From the NCBI GenBank assembly GCA_947576945.1, contig CANPTH010000041.1, positions 1 through 36,570 of the forward strand: a DNA stretch of 36,570 nucleotides, written 5' to 3'. Positions 31,498 through 36,570 of this stretch are shown one piece after another. The position numbers and the translations under genes were made by a program. Under the pieces are notes generated by a model. The model did no database searches, was not told the DNA's origin, and saw only the letters and a program-made list of their open reading frames with translations. Position 1 is the first letter of the stretch, and each line of letters starts with the position of its first letter. This stretch comes from an uncultured Lachnospiraceae bacterium (lineage in GTDB: Bacteria > Bacillota > Clostridia > Lachnospirales > Lachnospiraceae).

Positions 31498-32871
31498 ATG
31501 AAACTGCTTGATTTGCTGCGGATGAGCAGCAGTAATCTGTGGAAAAGAAAAGTAAGGACTGTACTTACGGTTCTTGGTGTTGTGATTGGTGTAGCGTCCA
31601 TTGTCGTGATGGTTTCTCTGGGATTGGGACTGAGCCGTTCCATGATGGCGGAATATGAGTCTTACGGAAGCCTGACGCAGATTCAGGTGAACGAACCGTG
31701 GGACAGTGAGAATGCAGAAGACAAAAGGCTGGATGATACTCTGGTACAAAGTCTTGAAGCGCTGGAGCATGTGGAATCCGTCCAGCCGATCCTGGAGGTG
31801 TCTGTGCTGGCCAAGTACGGGAGTTATGAAGGGTATCTGCAGGTCAGAGGGGTGCCGAAGACGGCTTTTGAGAGTATGAATATTAAAATCGGGGAAGGAA
31901 GACTGCCGGGAAATGACGATGAGCTGACCTTTTTCCATGGCAATCAGGTGTTACAGAATTTCTATAACCCGAAGTCGAGCAACCCGTACAGTGAGACACC
32001 GGATATCGATCTGATGCGGGATCCTGTCTTTTTCATCTTTGACAGGGATGCGTATTACCAGTCTATGTATCCATCGGAGGACGGGCAGCCTCCCGCAAAG
32101 CCACCGAAGAAGTATATGATTGAGACCTGTGGTGTGGAGGCTCCTAACGAGGAGGACTCCTGGTCTTCTTACGGCTGGTATACATTTTGCGATATAGAGC
32201 AGCTGCTCCCACAACTGAAGAAGATCTTTAAGAATAAGGTCATTCCCGGACAGCCGCAGACGAAGACCGGCAAACCCTATAAAGAGATCTTCTATAACCA
32301 GCTTCTGGTGAATGTGGACAGCATGGAGCATGTGATGGAGGTACAGAACTACCTGACGGAAGATCTGGGGTATGAAGCATGGAGCAACGCCGAATGGGTG
32401 TCGTCTGCCCAGAACTCCATGGGCTATGTGCAGGCCGTGTTAGGAGGTATCGGTGCGGTATCCTTGTTTGTGGCAGCTATCGGTATTACGAATACGATGA
32501 TGATGTCCATCTATGAGAGGACGAAAGAGATCGGTGTGATGAAGGTGTTAGGATGCGATTTGAGTAATATCGGTACCCTGTTTTTGATGGAGGCAGGTTT
32601 TATCGGTTTTCTCGGCGGTGTGATCGGACTGGTTCTGAGTTTTATTATCTCCTTTGTGATCAATAAGATTTCAGGAAGCGGTAATCAGGATATGTCAGGT
32701 ATCGGTATGCTGGGAGTGGGCGGCTCCGGTTCGGCGAGCATCTCATACATTCCGCTCTGGCTTGTGGCGCTGTCGCTGATCTTCGCCGTGTTGGTGGGTA
32801 TGGTGGCTGGTTTCTTTCCGGCGCGCAGAGCCATGAAGCTGAGTCCGCTGGCGGCGATCAGGAATGAGTAA
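31498..32871 (+). CDS. MacB-type FtsX permease
   Basis: 457-residue permease with the MacB layout. A cytoplasmic start MKLLDLLRMSSSNLWKRKVR leads into TM1 (about 20-45: TVLTVLGVVIGVASIVVMVS), then a large extracellular MacB_PCD domain (about 50-315) and three C-terminal helices (about 318-345, 365-392, 418-445) with the FtsX motif SIYERTKEIGVMKVLGC. ATG 31498 follows GGAG with 6-nt spacing; a GTG at 31468 is upstream but unsupported. It completes a three-gene module with the ATPase (28762) and the CARDB-like protein. The ectodomain contains a proline-rich loop (QPPAKPPKK). Substrate unknown; peptides or lipoproteins are typical for the class. Confidence 0.93.
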   Translation: MKLLDLLRMSSSNLWKRKVRTVLTVLGVVIGVASIVVMVSLGLGLSRSMMAEYESYGSLTQIQVNEPWDSENAEDKRLDDTLVQSLEALEHVESVQPILEVSVLAKYGSYEGYLQVRGVPKTAFESMNIKIGEGRLPGNDDELTFFHGNQVLQNFYNPKSSNPYSETPDIDLMRDPVFFIFDRDAYYQSMYPSEDGQPPAKPPKKYMIETCGVEAPNEEDSWSSYGWYTFCDIEQLLPQLKKIFKNKVIPGQPQTKTGKPYKEIFYNQLLVNVDSMEHVMEVQNYLTEDLGYEAWSNAEWVSSAQNSMGYVQAVLGGIGAVSLFVAAIGITNTMMMSIYERTKEIGVMKVLGCDLSNIGTLFLMEAGFIGFLGGVIGLVLSFIISFVINKISGSGNQDMSGIGMLGVGGSGSASISYIPLWLVALSLIFAVLVGMVAGFFPARRAMKLSPLAAIRNE

Positions 32872-32950
32872 AGTGGCAGAGAAGCCGGAAACTGAGATGT
32901 TTCGTATAAAGAATACCTTCTGTGTGCATAATAATGGAAAACGGTTATAG

Positions 32951-34372
<1,422 letters not shown>

Positions 34373-34456
34373 AAGGGCAGAAAGGACCGTGTCAGGTTAT
34401 GGGACCGGGGATTGTCGGGATATCTGGATCAGGAAAAGGAACGGATGGTGGGACAG

Positions 34457-34502
34457 AAACCTGCTGCTGCATGGGTGTTGTGCGGCGGCAGGTTTTGTTA
34501 TG
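34457..34502 (+). terminator. Intrinsic terminator of eno
   Basis: A 14-bp stem (AAACCTGCTGCTGC 34457-34470 with GCGGCGGCAGGTTT 34482-34495, two wobbles) is followed by TGTT. Confidence 0.75.
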
Positions 34503-34529
34503 CTGCTACAGGTTTTGTCATGCTGCTGC
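34489..34529 (+). repeat. Two tandem copies of a roughly 21-bp unit after the eno terminator
   Basis: CAGGTTTTGTTATGCTGCTA is followed directly by CAGGTTTTGTCATGCTGCTG, differing at two positions. The first copy contains the right arm of the terminator, so it looks like a small duplication of the terminator end. Confidence 0.6.
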
Positions 34530-34572
34530 CGGAGTTGTTTTACGTAATGGCGGAAAGAAAATAGAATCATTC

Positions 34573-34601
34573 TTGCGTTTTTCATGATAAAAAGCTAATA
34601 T
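34573..34601 (+). promoter_or_regulatory. Promoter of hemZ
   Basis: TTGCGT (34573-34578), 17-bp spacer, TAATAT (34596-34601). The ribosome binding site AGAAAGGA (34677-34684) is 4 nt before ATG 34689. Confidence 0.7.
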
Positions 34602-34688
34602 ATTGTCTGTGGACAGAAGTTCTCTTTTACTTCTATGATGAGCAGGTATGGCTGACTTGCCGGCAGCGGCGGACAGAGAAAGGAATGG

Positions 34689-36260
34689 ATGATTTTGCAG
34701 GTACTTAAGAGTAACAGGGCACAGTTTGAATATGATATCCACGCGCTGGTGAAGGCCTTCTATCCGGCGTGGGAGCTGAAGATCGTAACGCCGGAGTCGG
34801 TGGTGAAGGACAGAAGAGTGCGGCGGGCCGTTCCGGTGATGGATCTGGAATTCGGTGAGACGGATGTAAAGTTTACGGTCTATAGAGGTTTACATAATAT
34901 TGAAAAAGCAGACGGCGGCACAGAGCAGCGTTGCGATAGAACGGACGGGGAAGATGACGATGCAGATAATCGTTCAGGGGCAGATGCAACAGGCAGAGAA
35001 GGCAATGTATATCTCTGGCGGGATACCGATCAGGTAGAACCTGCAGAGTATAAGGACAGATTCAGGAAGTTCCTTTATACTGCCCTGCAGGAGGAGACAG
35101 GCCAGTCGCTGCCCTGGGGGAATCTGACGGGAATACGGCCCACGAAGATTGCCATGACCATGCTGGAGAACGGTGAGAGTGAACAGGCAGTGGAGGCCTA
35201 TCTTAAGGAGAAGCATTTCGTCAGCGAAGAAAAAATCGGGCTGGGAATCGAGATCGCAAAGCGGGAGCGGGAGATCTTGAGTACGCTGCACTATGAGAAT
35301 GGGTACAGCCTTTATATCGGCATTCCTTTTTGCCCGACCACATGTCTGTATTGTTCCTTTACCTCCTTTCCGATCAGTGCGTGGAAGGAGCGGGTAGCGG
35401 ACTATCTGGCGGCTCTGGAACAGGAGATGGATGCGGTGGCGCAGATGTACCGGGACAGGATACTGGACACTGTCTATATCGGCGGCGGCACGCCAAGCTC
35501 GTTGTCGGCGGCGGAACTGGACAGACTGCTCACGAAACTGAAAGAGAAGTTTGTGTTTGATACCGTACAGGAATTTACGGTGGAGGCGGGGCGTGCGGAC
35601 AGCATTACGGAGGAAAAACTTAAAGTGCTGTTAAAACATGGTGTGACCAGGATTTCCGTCAATCCCCAGACGATGAAACAGGAGACCCTTAAACTGATCG
35701 GCAGGCAGCACACGGTGGAGCAGGTGGTGGATGCTTTCAGGCTGGCGCGGCAGGTGGGATTTGACAATATCAATATGGATATCATCCTGGGGCTTCCCGG
35801 GGAGACGAAGGAGGATGTGCAAAGTACCATAAAGGCGATCACAGCACTGGCGCCGGACGCCCTGACCATTCATTCTCTGGCAGTGAAGAAGGCTTCCGGC
35901 CTGCAGAAATGGATCGAGAAAAACGGCGCGACGGCTTACAACAATACGGAGGAGACGATGGAGATCGCGGCAGCCGGAGCACGGGCCATGAATATGTTGC
36001 CGTACTATCTGTATCGTCAGAAGAATATGTCCGGGAATTTTGAGAATGTAGGTTATTCTGTGGAAGGGAAGTATGGGATCTATAATATTCTGATTATGGA
36101 GGAGAAACAGACCATAGTCGCTGTCGGTGCTGGTTCGATTACGAAAAGGGTATACCCGGATGGAAGGATCGAGAGATGTGAGAATGTGAAGGATGTTTCC
36201 CAGTATATCGAGAGAATCGGGGAAATGATCGAGCGCAAAACAAACCTTTTGAGCGATTGA
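34689..36260 (+). CDS. hemZ: HemZ-type oxygen-independent coproporphyrinogen III oxidase-like radical SAM protein
   Basis: 523-residue radical SAM enzyme. An N-terminal HemZ-specific domain (about 1-200) contains WGNLTGIRPTKIA. The radical SAM core then has the 4Fe-4S motif C215-x3-C219-x2-C222 (FCPTTCLYCSF), the YIGGGTPSSL glycine motif, TVEAGRADSI, RISVNPQTM and NINMDIILGLPGE. The C-terminal part is HemN-like. In Bacillus, HemZ is assigned to anaerobic coproporphyrinogen dehydrogenation; no other haem genes are present here, so the substrate could differ. A low-complexity Asp/Gly/Arg-rich insertion (about 75-105) interrupts the N-terminal domain between VYRGLHNIEKAD and VYLWRD and is probably a surface loop. 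Confidence 0.92.
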   Translation: MILQVLKSNRAQFEYDIHALVKAFYPAWELKIVTPESVVKDRRVRRAVPVMDLEFGETDVKFTVYRGLHNIEKADGGTEQRCDRTDGEDDDADNRSGADATGREGNVYLWRDTDQVEPAEYKDRFRKFLYTALQEETGQSLPWGNLTGIRPTKIAMTMLENGESEQAVEAYLKEKHFVSEEKIGLGIEIAKREREILSTLHYENGYSLYIGIPFCPTTCLYCSFTSFPISAWKERVADYLAALEQEMDAVAQMYRDRILDTVYIGGGTPSSLSAAELDRLLTKLKEKFVFDTVQEFTVEAGRADSITEEKLKVLLKHGVTRISVNPQTMKQETLKLIGRQHTVEQVVDAFRLARQVGFDNINMDIILGLPGETKEDVQSTIKAITALAPDALTIHSLAVKKASGLQKWIEKNGATAYNNTEETMEIAAAGARAMNMLPYYLYRQKNMSGNFENVGYSVEGKYGIYNILIMEEKQTIVAVGAGSITKRVYPDGRIERCENVKDVSQYIERIGEMIERKTNLLSD

Positions 36261-36324
36261 TGATGAAATTTCTAAAAGGATGATAGTTGGGTAGGAAGGC
36301 ATGGATAAGTACTGAAAATATCCA

Positions 36325-36449
36325 AAGGTGCAACATAAGTGCAACAAATAATTTATTGGTGTAAGCAGCACTAACCAAAGGACATTTCAAATAGCAGTGA
36401 AATGTCCTTTTTTTGCACATTTTTGACGGTTTTAAGGTGCAACAAAAGT
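36325..36449 (+). repeat. Direct repeats flanking the hemZ-distal terminator
   Basis: AAGGTGCAACATAAGT (36325-36340) and AAGGTGCAACAAAAGT (36434-36449) are 15/16 identical, 109 bp apart. A further half copy GTGCAACA (36339-36346) follows the first. They resemble integrase arm-type repeats, but no integrase is seen. Confidence 0.5.
36378..36415 (+). terminator. Intrinsic terminator downstream of hemZ
   Basis: AAAGGACATTTC pairs with GAAATGTCCTTT around AAATAGCAGT, followed by a run of T. The remaining 36416-36570 is AT-rich with no gene visible. Confidence 0.85.
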
Positions 36450-36570
36450 ATTTGGGAAAGCCGTTTCAGAAACAGTCAAACATTCTTTAAAAAGAATTGT
36501 AGGAAAGTAGTATGGGTACTAGTATAGCGTATCGAAAGTTCTTGTGTAAATAATGTGTATCTGCTATAGT

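Noticed and set aside
34489..34529. CRISPR-like array after eno
   Set aside because: Only two directly abutting imperfect copies without spacers; it is a duplicated terminator end.

Overview
The window looks like chromosomal DNA of a gut-type Clostridia bacterium, most likely a Lachnospiraceae member. The grounds are strong GGAGG-type ribosome binding sites, a MecA adaptor, an anaerobic HemZ-type radical SAM enzyme, a bile salt hydrolase-like enzyme, a YtrA-type GntR operon, MacB-type ABC modules, and a small secreted-regulator-like family (DUF6033-like) that I associate with Lachnospiraceae. This is inferred from gene content; no 16S rRNA or complete tRNA is present.

Layout. 1-292: apparent right edge of an integrated element, with integrase-arm-like repeats, the last 21 nt of a tRNA-Leu and its terminator. 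493-5655: two-component system (response regulator, histidine kinase) followed by a MacB/FtsX-type ABC ATPase and a large permease. 5761-6453: MgtC-like membrane protein. 6483-6798: decayed antisense remnant of a BceA-like ABC ATPase between short direct repeats. 6988-10974: type I glutamine synthetase, a MATE efflux pump behind a structured RNA region, and a choloylglycine hydrolase. 10975-15421: the most unusual stretch. It holds a promoter, a quasi-palindromic MITE-like element, twin 36-nt palindromes, a highly structured leader, an output-less double-receiver protein, a DUF6033-like protein with a sigma-28-like promoter, a polytopic chemoreceptor and a small protein with an odd start. 15587-18165: BlaI repressor with an M56 membrane protease sensor behind a perfect 10-bp inverted-repeat operator.

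18394-24862: housekeeping genes: MecA, a DEAD-box RNA helicase, a convergent YgjP-like metallopeptidase whose stop codon shares a hairpin with the helicase stop, a TPR membrane protein and phosphoglycerate mutase (gpmI). 25059-28550: a YtrA-type GntR repressor with an operator over its own -10 box, an ABC ATPase and a permease. 28762-32871: a second MacB-like module (ATPase, exported CARDB-like protein with a membrane anchor, FtsX permease). 32975-36260: enolase with a roughly 40-residue insertion, and HemZ. 36261-36570 carries a terminator framed by direct repeats.

How it fits together: two independent envelope-stress ABC modules (TCS-controlled and GntR-controlled) plus BlaI/M56 suggest heavy investment in cell-wall-antibiotic sensing. 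The REC-REC protein, chemoreceptor and DUF6033-like protein plausibly belong to motility or chemotaxis signalling. gpmI and eno are consecutive glycolytic steps but lie 8 kb apart in separate transcription units. The strongest candidates for something undescribed are the 11424-11586 cis-element and leader RNA together with the matching palindrome at 13368, and the MITE-like element with a solitary copy of its terminal repeat at 25007.
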